53,577 bases of DNA from Blastococcus sp. KM273128 (GTDB lineage Bacteria > Actinomycetota > Actinomycetes > Mycobacteriales > Geodermatophilaceae): positions 1-53,577 of the forward strand of contig NZ_SSXA01000018.1 of the NCBI RefSeq assembly GCF_021698975.1, given 5' to 3'. The position numbers and the translations under genes were made by a program. Positions 15,684-24,047 of the stretch are shown piece after piece; position 1 is the first letter of the stretch; each line of letters begins with the position of its first letter. The notes under the pieces were generated by a model. That model was not told where the DNA came from, made no database searches, and saw only the letters and a program-made list of their open reading frames with translations.

Positions 15684-16511
15684 GTGCCGCAGAACGATGC
15701 CCAGGACCTCTCCGAGTTCGACGCCGCCACCACCGTGCGGCGGTCCGAGGGCGGCGGCTTCGTCGCCGACCTGCACCCGGGCTGGGACGTCGGCAGCGGC
15801 ATCCTCAACGGCGGCTACCTGCTCGCCGTCACGGCGCGGGCCGCGCTCGCGGGCAGCCCCCACCCGCACCCGGTGGCCGTCTCGGCCAGCTACCTGCGCG
15901 CGACCCCGCCCGGGCCGGCCTCGCTGGCGGTCACGCCCGGCCCGGCCGGCCGCACCCTGGCGCACACCGGCGTCGTCCTCAGCGGCCCGGCGGGGCCCAC
16001 GCTCAGCGTGCAGGTGACGACGGCGGCGCTCGGCGACGACGCCCCGCTGCGCTCGGTGCCGATGCCCGACGTCCCGCCGGTGGACGAGTGCATGGACGCC
16101 GCACCGGGCGCGGAGATGGGCGGGCACCCCGTCCCGGCGGTCGGGCTGCGCCACCGCGTGGAGACGCGGCTGGACCCCGCCACCGCCGGGTGGGCGCTGG
16201 GCAACCCGTCGGGGGAGCCGGTGATGCGGGCCTGGCTGCGGCTCGCCGACGGCCGCGAGCCCGACCCGCTGGCGCTGCTGCTGTTCGCCGACGTGCTGCC
16301 GCCGACGAGCTGGTCGATGGGGCTCATGGGCTGGGCGCCCACGGTGCAGCTGCAGGTGCTCGTCCGGGCGCTGCCGGCGCCGGGGTGGTGCCTGGCCGAG
16401 GCCCGGGCCAACGAGGTCGCCGGCGGCTGGCTGGACGAGGAGTACCGGATCTGGGACTCCACCGGCCGGCTGGTCGCGCAGAGCCGGCAGCTGGCGCGCG
16501 CCCCGCGGTAG
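15684..16511 (+). CDS. Acyl-CoA thioesterase family protein (TesB-like double hotdog)
   Basis: This encodes 275 residues. The first hotdog motif, GWDVGSGILNGGYLLAVTARA, is followed by a second half containing GNPSGEPVMRAWLRLADGRE, MGWAPTVQLQVLVRALP and ANEVAGGWLDEEYRIWDSTG. This is the TesB-like 4HBT_3 pattern, hydrolysing acyl-CoA thioesters. GTG 15684 is chosen because CACCCT lies seven bases upstream (leaderless) and the fold begins directly after. It is divergent from the aldo/keto reductase with overlapping promoters. Confidence 0.85.
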   Translation: MPQNDAQDLSEFDAATTVRRSEGGGFVADLHPGWDVGSGILNGGYLLAVTARAALAGSPHPHPVAVSASYLRATPPGPASLAVTPGPAGRTLAHTGVVLSGPAGPTLSVQVTTAALGDDAPLRSVPMPDVPPVDECMDAAPGAEMGGHPVPAVGLRHRVETRLDPATAGWALGNPSGEPVMRAWLRLADGREPDPLALLLFADVLPPTSWSMGLMGWAPTVQLQVLVRALPAPGWCLAEARANEVAGGWLDEEYRIWDSTGRLVAQSRQLARAPR

Positions 16512-17129
16512 TCAGCCCTGCGGCAGCTCCACCTCGCCGGTGAGGTACCGCTGGACGGTGGGGCCGACCGCCGCCACCAGTTCCTCCGGGGTGGCCGTGG
16601 CCAGCGGCTCCACCCGCAGCACGTAGCGGGCCATCACCACCCCGATCAGCTGGCTCGCGACGAGCGCCCCGCGCGCTGTGCGCTCCTCCGGGGTCGCGTC
16701 CAGCGTGGCCACGACCCGGCGCAGCACCTGCGAGACCAGGAACTCGCGCAGCAGCTTCGCCGTCCACTCGTTGCTCACCGCGGAGCGGACGAGGGCGAGA
16801 CCCGCGGGCCGGGCCGGGCCGTCCCACACCCGCAGCAGCATGCGGACGACGTTGGCGCCGAGCTCGTCGCGGCCGCCGGCGAGCACCTCGGGGAGGAACT
16901 CGGCCGGGTTCGCCGGCGCCTCGATCGCGGCGAGGAACAGCTGGTCCTTGCTGCCGAAGTAGTGGTGCACCAGCGCCGGGTCGACGCCGGCAGCGGTCGC
17001 GATGGCGCGGATCGAGGCGCCGTCGAAGCCCCGTTCGGCGAAGGCGGCGCGGGCCGCGGCCAGCACCGCCTCGCGGGTGTCGGGCCGGCCGGGGCGCCGG
17101 CCGGGAGGACGACGGGAACGGGGGGTCAG
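16512..17129 (-). CDS. TetR family regulator of the ABC exporter operon, CTG start
   Basis: This encodes 205 residues. The N-terminal helix-turn-helix reads FAERGFDGASIRAIATAAG then VDPALVHHYFGSKDQLF; the C-terminal ligand domain follows. The start is a CTG overlapping the permease stop (CTGA, 17126-17129) with a strong AGGAGG five bases before it. No ATG or GTG lies in frame before the DNA-binding domain. It is the third gene of an ATPase-permease-regulator operon, so it probably represses its own promoter through the dyad at 18641-18656. Confidence 0.88.
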   Translation of the reverse strand: MTPRSRRPPGRRPGRPDTREAVLAAARAAFAERGFDGASIRAIATAAGVDPALVHHYFGSKDQLFLAAIEAPANPAEFLPEVLAGGRDELGANVVRMLLRVWDGPARPAGLALVRSAVSNEWTAKLLREFLVSQVLRRVVATLDATPEERTARGALVASQLIGVVMARYVLRVEPLATATPEELVAAVGPTVQRYLTGEVELPQG

Positions 17130-17905
17130 CTGGTCCTCCTCCGCAGGGTGGCCGCCGCCAGCGCGAGGGCGAGCAGCGCGGCGCCGGTGACGACGCCGAC
17201 GTCGGCCCACATCCTGCCGGTCGCCGCGGGGGAGCTGCCGAGCTCCTGCAGGGCGTCGACGGCGTAGGTCAGCGGCAGGACGTCGCTGACCGCCTGCAGC
17301 CACCCCGCCATCTGCTCGCGCGGCACCAGCAGCCCGCACAGGAAGAACTGGGGCAGCACGACCACCGGCATGAACTGCACCGCCTGGAACTCGCTGCGGG
17401 CGAAGGCGCTGGCCAGCAGCCCCAGAGCCACGCCGAGGACGGCGTCGGCGACGGCGATGAGCACCACCAGCGGCAGCGGCCCGGCGATGTCGAGGTCGTA
17501 CAGCGTGACGGCGACGGTCACCGTGATCACCGCCTGCGCGGCGGCCGCGAGCCCGAACGCCGTCCCGTAGCCCAGCAGCAGGTCCAGCCGCGACTGCGGC
17601 GTGGTGAGCAGCCGCTCGAGCGTGCCGGAGGTGCGCTCGCGGAGCATCGCGATGCTGGTGACCAGGAACATCACGACGAACGGGAAGATGCCGAGCATCG
17701 TCAGCCCGACCCGGTCGAAGGTGCTCGGCTGCCCGGGCGGCGCGGGCACGTCGGCCCACAGCAGAGCCAGCAGGCCCAGCAGCAGGCTGGGCAGCACCAG
17801 CATCATGGCGATCGTCCGGTGGTCGTGCCGCAGCTGGCGCAGCACCCGGCCGGTCGTGGCGGCGGTGAGCCGGGGGCTGAGCCGGGCAGGGGCCGCGGTG
17901 GTCAT
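17126..17905 (-). CDS. ABC-2 type exporter permease
   Basis: This encodes 259 residues with six hydrophobic helices. The ABC-2 signature region LRERTSGTLERLLTTP lies between helices 2 and 3, and GLLVPREQMAGWLQAVSDVLPLTY precedes the last helix. It forms an exporter with the ATPase encoded just upstream, which overlaps by ATGA (17902-17905). The substrate is probably a hydrophobic toxic compound, inferred from the TetR partner. Confidence 0.92.
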   Translation of the reverse strand: MTTAAPARLSPRLTAATTGRVLRQLRHDHRTIAMMLVLPSLLLGLLALLWADVPAPPGQPSTFDRVGLTMLGIFPFVVMFLVTSIAMLRERTSGTLERLLTTPQSRLDLLLGYGTAFGLAAAAQAVITVTVAVTLYDLDIAGPLPLVVLIAVADAVLGVALGLLASAFARSEFQAVQFMPVVVLPQFFLCGLLVPREQMAGWLQAVSDVLPLTYAVDALQELGSSPAATGRMWADVGVVTGAALLALALAAATLRRRTS

Positions 17906-18624
17906 GCCGCCACCTCCTCGCGGGCGCGGATGAGCCGGAGGAAGGCGTCCTCCAGGTCGTCGGTGCCCGCCTCGGCGCGGACCTCCGCCGGGGTGGCGTC
18001 GGCCAGCAGGGCGCCGTCGCGCAGCAGGAGCAGCCGGTCGCAGCGCGCCGCCTCGTCCATGACGTGGCTGGAGACCAGCAGGGTGGCGCCGGCGGCGGCC
18101 AGGGCGTGGAACCTCTCCCAGAGCTCCACCCGGAGCACCGGGTCCAGCCCCACGGTGGGCTCGTCGAGCACCAGCACCTCGGGCTCACCGACCAGCGCGC
18201 AGGCCAGCGAGGCGCGGCCGCGCTGCCCGCCGGAGAGGTCCTCGACCAGCTGCCCGGCGGCAGCGGCCAGGCCGACGGCGGCGACGGCGGCGTCGGCCTC
18301 CTTCGCGCCGCGGCCGTGCAGGGCGGCGAAGTAGCGGGCGTTCTCGCGCACGGTGAGGTCGGCGTAGACGCTGGGCGCCTGCGTCACGTACCCGACCCGG
18401 CTGCGCAGGGCGGGGGAGCCGGCCGGCTCCCCGAGCACGGTGACCGTGCCGGAACGGACCACCTGCACGCCGACGACGGCCCGCATCAGCGTGGTCTTCC
18501 CGCTTCCGCTCGGGCCGAGCAGGCCGGTCACCTGCCCCGGCGGCACAGTGGTGGACAGGCCGTCGAGCACCCGGCGGTGGCCGCGGTCGACGACGAGATC
18601 GGTGACGGTGACGGCGGCGTCCAT
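17902..18624 (-). CDS. ABC exporter ATP-binding protein
   Basis: This encodes 240 residues with a full nucleotide-binding domain: Walker A GPSGSGKTT, Q-loop in VTQAPSV, signature LSGGQRGR, Walker B VLVLDEPTVGLD and the H-loop in LVSSHVMDEA. It is the first gene of a three-gene operon with the ABC-2 permease and a TetR regulator, all overlapping by 4 bases. The ATG at 18624 begins MDAAVTVTDLVVDRG; the in-frame start at 18645 would overlap the operator. Confidence 0.94.
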   Translation of the reverse strand: MDAAVTVTDLVVDRGHRRVLDGLSTTVPPGQVTGLLGPSGSGKTTLMRAVVGVQVVRSGTVTVLGEPAGSPALRSRVGYVTQAPSVYADLTVRENARYFAALHGRGAKEADAAVAAVGLAAAAGQLVEDLSGGQRGRASLACALVGEPEVLVLDEPTVGLDPVLRVELWERFHALAAAGATLLVSSHVMDEAARCDRLLLLRDGALLADATPAEVRAEAGTDDLEDAFLRLIRAREEVAA

Positions 18625-18640
18625 GCCGGGCCTCCCGCGA

Positions 18641-18656
18641 TTCAACAGATGATGAA
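18641..18656. promoter_or_regulatory. Candidate TetR operator of the ABC exporter operon
   Basis: On the operon strand TTCATCATCTGTTGAA is an imperfect palindrome (TTCA-CA--TG-TGAA, 6 of 8 pairs). It is AT-rich in a very GC-rich setting. It lies 17 bases before the ATG and just downstream of the -10, at the expected transcription start, the normal place for TetR autorepression. Confidence 0.65.
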
Positions 18657-18660
18657 TTCA

Positions 18661-18690
18661 ACGGTAGGTGAGTTCTGCGCGCGGCGTCAA
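18661..18690 (-). promoter_or_regulatory. Sigma-70-type promoter of the ABC exporter operon
   Basis: On the reverse strand -35 TTGACG (18690-18685) and -10 TACCGT (18666-18661) are separated by 18 bases. The -35 overlaps the stop codon of the FAD oxidoreductase gene upstream. The predicted transcript start falls in or next to the TetR-like dyad. Confidence 0.6.
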
Positions 18691-19640
18691 CGGGTGAGCG
18701 CGCGGCCCAGCGCCGTGCCCGAGGACCAGGCGCTCTCCACCTTCGCCGGGGCGTGCCAGCCGTCGCCGCAGAGCCCGATCCCGCCGGCCAGGCCGAACGG
18801 CTCCTCCCGCGGGGCGGCCGGCCGGGCGAACGTCCAGCGGTGGACCTCCGTCCAGGCGGGCTCCGCGTCGATGCCCAGGGCCGACCGCACGGCGGCGACC
18901 ACGGCCGGCACGGCGGCGGCGGGGTCCTCGAGGTGCGCGGCGGCCAGCGCGGCGGTGGTGTGCGCGACCAGCACCGGTGCGCCGTCCCCGCGGCGGTCGC
19001 CGTCGTCCGCGATCCACTCCACGGCCGGGTCGTCGTGCACGAAGGCGCCGTGCAGGTCGGCCGGCCAGCGGCGGGCGTCCCAGCCGAGCACCACCGCCAG
19101 GGCCGGCTGCCAGCTCTCCGCGGCGGCCAGGCGCCCCGCCGGGCTCGACGGGTCCAGCAGCCGCGCGGCCTGGGGCCCCGGCATGGCGAGGACGGCGGCC
19201 GCCACCGCCCGCCCGTCGACGGCCGGGCCGGTCGTCACCTCCCGCACGGTCGTGCCGGGCCGGACGGGCAGGCCGGCGGCGAGATCGGCGGCCAGGCTGC
19301 GGGACCCGCCCGGCGTCCCGTACCGCAGCGGCCCGGACTTCCGGTCCCGCAGGCCGTCCGGTCCGGCGACCGCGAAGGTGTCCGTCCAGGGGCGGGCCAG
19401 CCCGCGATCCACCCAGCCCGCGACCACGGCGGCGAAGGGGGAGCCCTCGCCCGCGGTGAGGTAGGAGGCGCCGAGGTCGACCGGGCGGCCGCGCACCGTG
19501 CGCGAGGCCAGCCGCCCGCCCGGGGCGCGCCCCCGGTCGAGCACCTCGACGGCGCGGCCGGCGTCCCGGAGGACGCCGGCGCAGGCCAGGCCGGCGATGC
19601 CGGCGCCGATCACGGTCACGGGGGAGCTGTCGGGAGCCAC
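18687..19640 (-). CDS. FAD-dependent oxidoreductase (renalase/amine-oxidase-like)
   Basis: This encodes 317 residues. The dinucleotide-binding fold is VTVIGAGIAGLACAGVL, followed by the FAD contacts LDRGRAPGGRLASR and VDLGASYLTA. The C-terminal FAD motif is GIGLCGDGWHAPAKVESAW. The arrangement matches renalase-like NAD(P)/FAD oxidoreductases. The substrate is unknown. The GTG at 19640 lies next to the divergent methyltransferase gene 54 bases away. Its stop is used by the promoter of the following operon. Confidence 0.87.
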   Translation of the reverse strand: MAPDSSPVTVIGAGIAGLACAGVLRDAGRAVEVLDRGRAPGGRLASRTVRGRPVDLGASYLTAGEGSPFAAVVAGWVDRGLARPWTDTFAVAGPDGLRDRKSGPLRYGTPGGSRSLAADLAAGLPVRPGTTVREVTTGPAVDGRAVAAAVLAMPGPQAARLLDPSSPAGRLAAAESWQPALAVVLGWDARRWPADLHGAFVHDDPAVEWIADDGDRRGDGAPVLVAHTTAALAAAHLEDPAAAVPAVVAAVRSALGIDAEPAWTEVHRWTFARPAAPREEPFGLAGGIGLCGDGWHAPAKVESAWSSGTALGRALTR

Positions 19641-19694
19641 GGCTCGATCCTGGGGGCCGGGACCCGCCGCCGCCCGCCCGGCAGAATCACCGGG

Positions 19695-20495
19695 GTGCCC
19701 GAGACCATCACCGACCCGGCCGACGAGCGGGTGGCCGACTTCCGCGACCTGAAGGCGGGGGACCGCCCAGCGGGCACCCCGCGGGGCACGGGGGCGGTGA
19801 TCGTCGAGGGCGTGCCCGCGGTGCAGCGGCTGCTGGCCTCCCCGTACCGGGTGCGGGCGGTGCTCGGGGTGCCCGGGCGGGTGGCCGCGCTGGGGCTGCC
19901 CGACGACGTCCCGGCCTACGAGGCGGACAAGTGGGTGCTGTCGGAGGTCATCGGGTTCCGGCTGACCCGTGGCGTCGTCGCCTCGGCCGACCGCCGTCCG
20001 CCCGCCGACCTGGACGCCCTGCTCGCCGGGCCCGACCCCGCGGCGCCCCGGCGGCTGGCCGTCCTCGAGGCGCTCAACGACGCCGAGAACCTCGGCTCGA
20101 TCGCCCGCTCGGCGGTGGCCCTGGGCGTGGACGGCCTGCTGCTGGACCCGCGCTGCGCCGACCCGCTGTACCGCCGGTCGGTGCGGGTCTCGATGGGGCA
20201 CGTGCTGGCCCTGCCGTTCGCCGTGCTGCCCGACTGGCCGGCCGGGCTGGAGCGGCTGCACGACGCCGGCTACCTCACCGTCGCGCTCACCCCCGCCGCC
20301 GACGCGGTGGACCTCGGTGACGTCGACGCCCGGGCGCACCCGCGCACCGCGGTGCTGCTGGGGGCCGAGGGGCCCGGGCTCACCCCGGAGGCGCAGGCCG
20401 CCGCGCGGGTGCGGGCGCGGATCCCGATGCGGAGCGGGGTGGACTCCCTCGGCGTCGCCGCCGCGGCGGCCGTGGCGTTCGCGACGCTGCGCTAA
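19695..20495 (+). CDS. TrmH family (SpoU) RNA methyltransferase
   Basis: This encodes 266 residues. The substrate-binding N-terminal domain (VIVEGVPAVQRLLASPYRVR) precedes the SPOUT knot with all three motifs: LEALNDAENLGSIARSAVALG, VLLGAEGPGLTPEA and IPMRSGVDSLGVAAAAAVA. It transfers methyl from SAM to a ribose 2'-OH in rRNA or tRNA; the target cannot be decided here. GTG 19695 follows CAGAAT by seven bases, a leaderless start. Confidence 0.92.
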   Translation: MPETITDPADERVADFRDLKAGDRPAGTPRGTGAVIVEGVPAVQRLLASPYRVRAVLGVPGRVAALGLPDDVPAYEADKWVLSEVIGFRLTRGVVASADRRPPADLDALLAGPDPAAPRRLAVLEALNDAENLGSIARSAVALGVDGLLLDPRCADPLYRRSVRVSMGHVLALPFAVLPDWPAGLERLHDAGYLTVALTPAADAVDLGDVDARAHPRTAVLLGAEGPGLTPEAQAAARVRARIPMRSGVDSLGVAAAAAVAFATLR

Positions 20496-20505
20496 CGGCC
20501 GGGCG

Positions 20506-20979
20506 TCAGCCGCGCAGCGAGAAGCGGGCCAGCAGCGCGCGGGCCTGCTCGGCGTGCGCCGGGTGGCACATGACGTCGTACCGGCTGGCGACGATCTTGT
20601 TGGTGCTGGTGAAGTCGCGCTTCCCGCGGGTGGCCGCGTAGCCCATCCCGCCGAATGCGGCGCCGAAGGCCAGACCGATCAGCAGGCCGGTCAGCACCGA
20701 GCCGATCCAGCCGGAGCCGTCGGGGGCGAAGATGCCCAGCAGGAGACCGACGAACAGACCCCACCAGGCACCGGCCGCGGCGCCGGCGGCGATGGCGCGG
20801 CCCATCGTCATGCGGCCGGTCACCGTCTCGACCATGCGGAGGTCGGTCCCGATGATGGTCACGTTCTCGACCGGGAACTTCTCGTCGGAGAGGTGGTCGA
20901 CGGCGGCCTGGGCCTGCTCGTAGCTGTCGTAGGACCCGACCTGCACGCCGCCGAGCGGCATCGACACCGAAGCACTCAT
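20506..20979 (-). CDS. General stress protein, YflT-type domain
   Basis: This encodes 157 residues. The N-terminal domain VGSYDSYEQAQAAVDHLSDE and FPVENVTIIGTDLRMVE matches the heat-induced stress protein YflT family. A Gly/Ala-rich hydrophobic hairpin at about residues 62-118 (AAGAAAGAWWGLFVGLLLG) follows, then a short cytoplasmic tail. It is probably membrane-associated. Similar proteins are induced by general stress in Firmicutes and actinobacteria. Confidence 0.85.
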   Translation of the reverse strand: MSASVSMPLGGVQVGSYDSYEQAQAAVDHLSDEKFPVENVTIIGTDLRMVETVTGRMTMGRAIAAGAAAGAWWGLFVGLLLGIFAPDGSGWIGSVLTGLLIGLAFGAAFGGMGYAATRGKRDFTSTNKIVASRYDVMCHPAHAEQARALLARFSLRG

Positions 20980-21025
20980 GCCGGGTCAACTACCCAGCCG
21001 GGCGGGGTGTTCCACGCGGGGCCGC

Positions 21026-21913
21026 TCAGCGGTTGCGGCGGACCCCGAAGACGATGTCCTCCCACGCCGGGATGCGGGCGCGCGGGTCCTCGTCGTCGTC
21101 GCCGCCGGCGCTGCCCCGGCTCAGCACCACGGTGTCGTGCTCGGCGACCTCGTCCAGCAGCGCGGCCATCGACTCCTCGTCCGCGGGGGTGCCGTCGGGG
21201 GCGTGCACGTCGCGCACGTGCGCGTCCTCGGCCGGCGGCGGCTCCGGGCTGCGCACCACCTGCACGGGGCGGTTGCGCGGCGCCGGCGCGGGCTGGCCGG
21301 CCGGCACCTCGGGGACGACGCGCACCAGGCGGGTGCCCTCGGCGAAGTCGGTCGTCGCGGCGTCGTGCGGGGAGACGGTGCGGGAGGGGAGGTCGAAGGT
21401 CCACCGGGCGGTGCCGGACTTCGCCCCCGCGCGCCACTCGCCGGTGACCACCCAGGCGCCGTCCTCGTCGCGGTAGGCGTCCCACCGGACGGCGTCGATG
21501 TCGGTGTCGATGAGCCGCAGCCGCTCGACCATGAACTGCTGGAGCGCCGCACCCGGCGCGCCCTCGGTGAGCCGGACGCGCGCCTCGCGGGCCTGCGTGG
21601 CCACCCGCTCGCGCTCCTGCAGCACCGGGTGGGCGAAGCGCATGATGCGCTCGACCCGGGCACCGGTCGCGGCGGCGACCTGCTCGGGCGTCTCGCCGGC
21701 GCGGATGCGGGACTGGATCACCCGCGGCGGCAGCTCGGTGCCGAGGTCGACGTCGATCTGGGTGAGGCGGCGGGCGTCGCCGCGGGCGGCCGCGCGCACG
21801 CGCTCGTCGATCGGCAGCTCGAAGCGCTCGCCCTCGGGGTGGTCGGGGCTGTCGGCGACGAGGACGAGGCTCTTCCCGTCGTCGGAGAGTGCCACGAGGC
21901 GCAGCGTGCGCAT
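21026..21913 (-). CDS. sepH: Septation protein SepH (DUF3071)
   Basis: This encodes 295 residues. The N-terminal DUF3071 domain begins MRTLRLVALSDDGKSLVLVA and carries a helix-turn-helix (GETPEQVAAATGARVERIMR). WDAYRDEDGAWVVTGEW follows, and the C-terminal half is acidic and Pro-rich, ending RIPAWEDIVFGVRRNR. SepH stimulates FtsZ assembly during actinobacterial cell division. A CAGGAGG ribosome binding site precedes the ATG. The conserved C-terminal IPxWEDI motif supports the assignment. Confidence 0.92.
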   Translation of the reverse strand: MRTLRLVALSDDGKSLVLVADSPDHPEGERFELPIDERVRAAARGDARRLTQIDVDLGTELPPRVIQSRIRAGETPEQVAAATGARVERIMRFAHPVLQERERVATQAREARVRLTEGAPGAALQQFMVERLRLIDTDIDAVRWDAYRDEDGAWVVTGEWRAGAKSGTARWTFDLPSRTVSPHDAATTDFAEGTRLVRVVPEVPAGQPAPAPRNRPVQVVRSPEPPPAEDAHVRDVHAPDGTPADEESMAALLDEVAEHDTVVLSRGSAGGDDDEDPRARIPAWEDIVFGVRRNR

Positions 21914-22148
21914 GGGCGACCTCCTGCAGCCGGCGCGGCGGGCCCGGACGAGACCCCGGTGGCCGAGGTTATCCGCACCGGTCGCGCGCGGCACGCAGGC
22001 GCCCCGGCGTGGCGCGGGCCGCCGCGTCGCCCGGGAGAGGGTGCGGCCGGGCCCGGCGCACGCCGATGACAGCGCTGACACGTGCCCGGAACGCGCCCCC
22101 GCCACCGTGGGGCTCGCCGGAGGCACCGCACCGAGCCGAGGAGGAGCG

Positions 22149-24047
22149 ATGGCCGGTCCCGAGACCCAGCAGTGGACGGCCGCGCCCGCCGGCGGCCCCG
22201 CGCTGCCGGCGCTCGCCCCGCCGGAGGCGCTGCCGGCCGCGGTGCGCCGCGCCGTCGCCGGGATCGCCGGCGCCACCGCCGCCTGGTGCCCCGCGCCGTC
22301 CCCCGACGGGCGCCGCGTCGCCTACGTCACCGACCGCTCCGGCCTGCCCCGGCTGGAGGTGGCCGCGCTGGACGGCAGCACCCCGCCGGTCCAGGTGTCG
22401 GGCGCCGACCAGGAGGTCATCTCGGTCTCCTGGTCGCCCGACGGAGAGCGGCTGGCCTACCTGGTCAGCCCCGGCGGCTCCATCTGCGCGGAGCTGCACG
22501 TCGTCCACCCCGACGGCTCGGGGCGGGCGCTGGTGGCCGGCGCGGACCCGCGCGCGGCGGTCTTCGCCGGGTGCTGGGTGGGGTCGCGGCACTACGCGTG
22601 CTCGATCGCCCCCGGCTCCGGCCCGGACGCCGACGTGGTGGTGGTCGACGTGGTCACCGGGGAGCGGCGGACCCTGGCCTCCGGCGGTTTCCTCGCCGTC
22701 ACCGCGGTCTCCGCCGACCGGCGCACCGTCCTGGCCCGGCGCGGCCCGCGCGCCTACCGGCACGTCGTCGTCATCGACGTCGCCACCGGCATCCAGCGGA
22801 GGGTGCTGCCGCTGGACGCCCCCGGCGGGATCGCCTCCGAGGACGGCCGGTTCGCCGACGGCGGGACCACCGTGCACGTGCGCGCCGCGCTGCCCGGCCC
22901 GCCGGGGGCCGACCGCGCCGGCCTGGTCGCCGTCCCGCTCGACGGGGACGGCGTGCCGGGCCGCGGCCGGGTCGTGCTGCAGCGCCCCGACGCCGACCTC
23001 GACGGCTACGTGGTGCGCGCCGACGGCACGGTGCTCGCGGTGTGGAACGCCGACGGGGTCAGCGAGCTGTGGCTGCACGCCCGCACCGACGGCTCCGTGG
23101 TGCGGCGGATCGCGCTCCCGGAGCCCGTCCTCTCGGGCTGGGCGCCGGCGCCCGGCGGCGACGCGCTCGTCGCCGAGCTCTCCGGCCCCCGCTCGCCTCG
23201 GGGCCTGTGGCGGGTGCCGCTGGACGGCGCCCCCGCCCGGCCGCTGCCCTGCTCGCTCCCGCGTCCGCAGGTGCCCGGCCTGGTCGAGCCGGTGCGCCAC
23301 GAGTACCTCACCCCCGACGGCCTCCGGCTCTCCGGCTGGCTGTACGTCCCCGAGGGCAGCCTCGGCCCCAACCGCACGGTGGTCAGCTTCCACGGCGGGC
23401 CCGAGGGGCAGGCCCGGCCGAACTGGTCGCCGATCACGCAGAGCATGGTGGCCGCCGGGCTCACCGTCTTCGCCCCGAACGTGCGGGGGTCGGGCGGGTT
23501 CGGCCGCGCCTTCCTGACCGCCGACGACGGGCCGGCGCGGGAGTCCTCGTTCGCCGACGTCCGGACGACGGTCGACGAGCTGGTGACCGCTGGCATCGCC
23601 GCCCCCGGCCGGGTCGGCGCGCACGGGTGGTCCTACGGCGGCTACCTGACCCTGGTCGCGCTCACCCGCTGGCCCGAGCTGTTCGCCGCGGGCACCACGC
23701 TGGCCGGGATGAGCGACCTGCGGACCTTCTTCGCCGGCACCGAGCCGTGGATGGCGGCGGCCTCGGTGACCGAGTACGGCGACCCGGTCGCCGACCGCGA
23801 GCTGCTGGCCGGGCTCTCGCCGATGACGGCGCTGGACCGGCTCACCGCGCCGGTGCTGCTGGCCCACGGGGACCGCGACACCAACGTGCCGGTCGCCGAG
23901 TCGGTGCAGGCGCACCAGGCGCTGCAGGCGCGCGGCGCCCCCGCCGACCTGCTGCTGTTCCCCGGCGAGGGCCACGCGATCGTGGGACGCGAGCACCTGG
24001 TGGAGCTGGGCGAGCGGCTCGCGGCCTGGTTCGATCGGTGGTTGTGA
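22149..24047 (+). CDS. S9 family peptidase (prolyl oligopeptidase-like)
   Basis: This encodes 632 residues. A beta-propeller of repeated WSPDG-type blades (APSPDGRRVAYVTDRSG, SWSPDGERLAYLV) precedes an alpha/beta-hydrolase domain. The nucleophile lies in GWSYGGY (Ser495), the acid in HGDRDTNVP (Asp577) and the base in GEGHAI (His609), so the triad is complete. It cleaves short peptides in the cytoplasm, since no signal is seen. A GAGGAG ribosome binding site precedes the ATG. It overlaps the next gene by GTGA. Confidence 0.93.
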   Translation: MAGPETQQWTAAPAGGPALPALAPPEALPAAVRRAVAGIAGATAAWCPAPSPDGRRVAYVTDRSGLPRLEVAALDGSTPPVQVSGADQEVISVSWSPDGERLAYLVSPGGSICAELHVVHPDGSGRALVAGADPRAAVFAGCWVGSRHYACSIAPGSGPDADVVVVDVVTGERRTLASGGFLAVTAVSADRRTVLARRGPRAYRHVVVIDVATGIQRRVLPLDAPGGIASEDGRFADGGTTVHVRAALPGPPGADRAGLVAVPLDGDGVPGRGRVVLQRPDADLDGYVVRADGTVLAVWNADGVSELWLHARTDGSVVRRIALPEPVLSGWAPAPGGDALVAELSGPRSPRGLWRVPLDGAPARPLPCSLPRPQVPGLVEPVRHEYLTPDGLRLSGWLYVPEGSLGPNRTVVSFHGGPEGQARPNWSPITQSMVAAGLTVFAPNVRGSGGFGRAFLTADDGPARESSFADVRTTVDELVTAGIAAPGRVGAHGWSYGGYLTLVALTRWPELFAAGTTLAGMSDLRTFFAGTEPWMAAASVTEYGDPVADRELLAGLSPMTALDRLTAPVLLAHGDRDTNVPVAESVQAHQALQARGAPADLLLFPGEGHAIVGREHLVELGERLAAWFDRWL

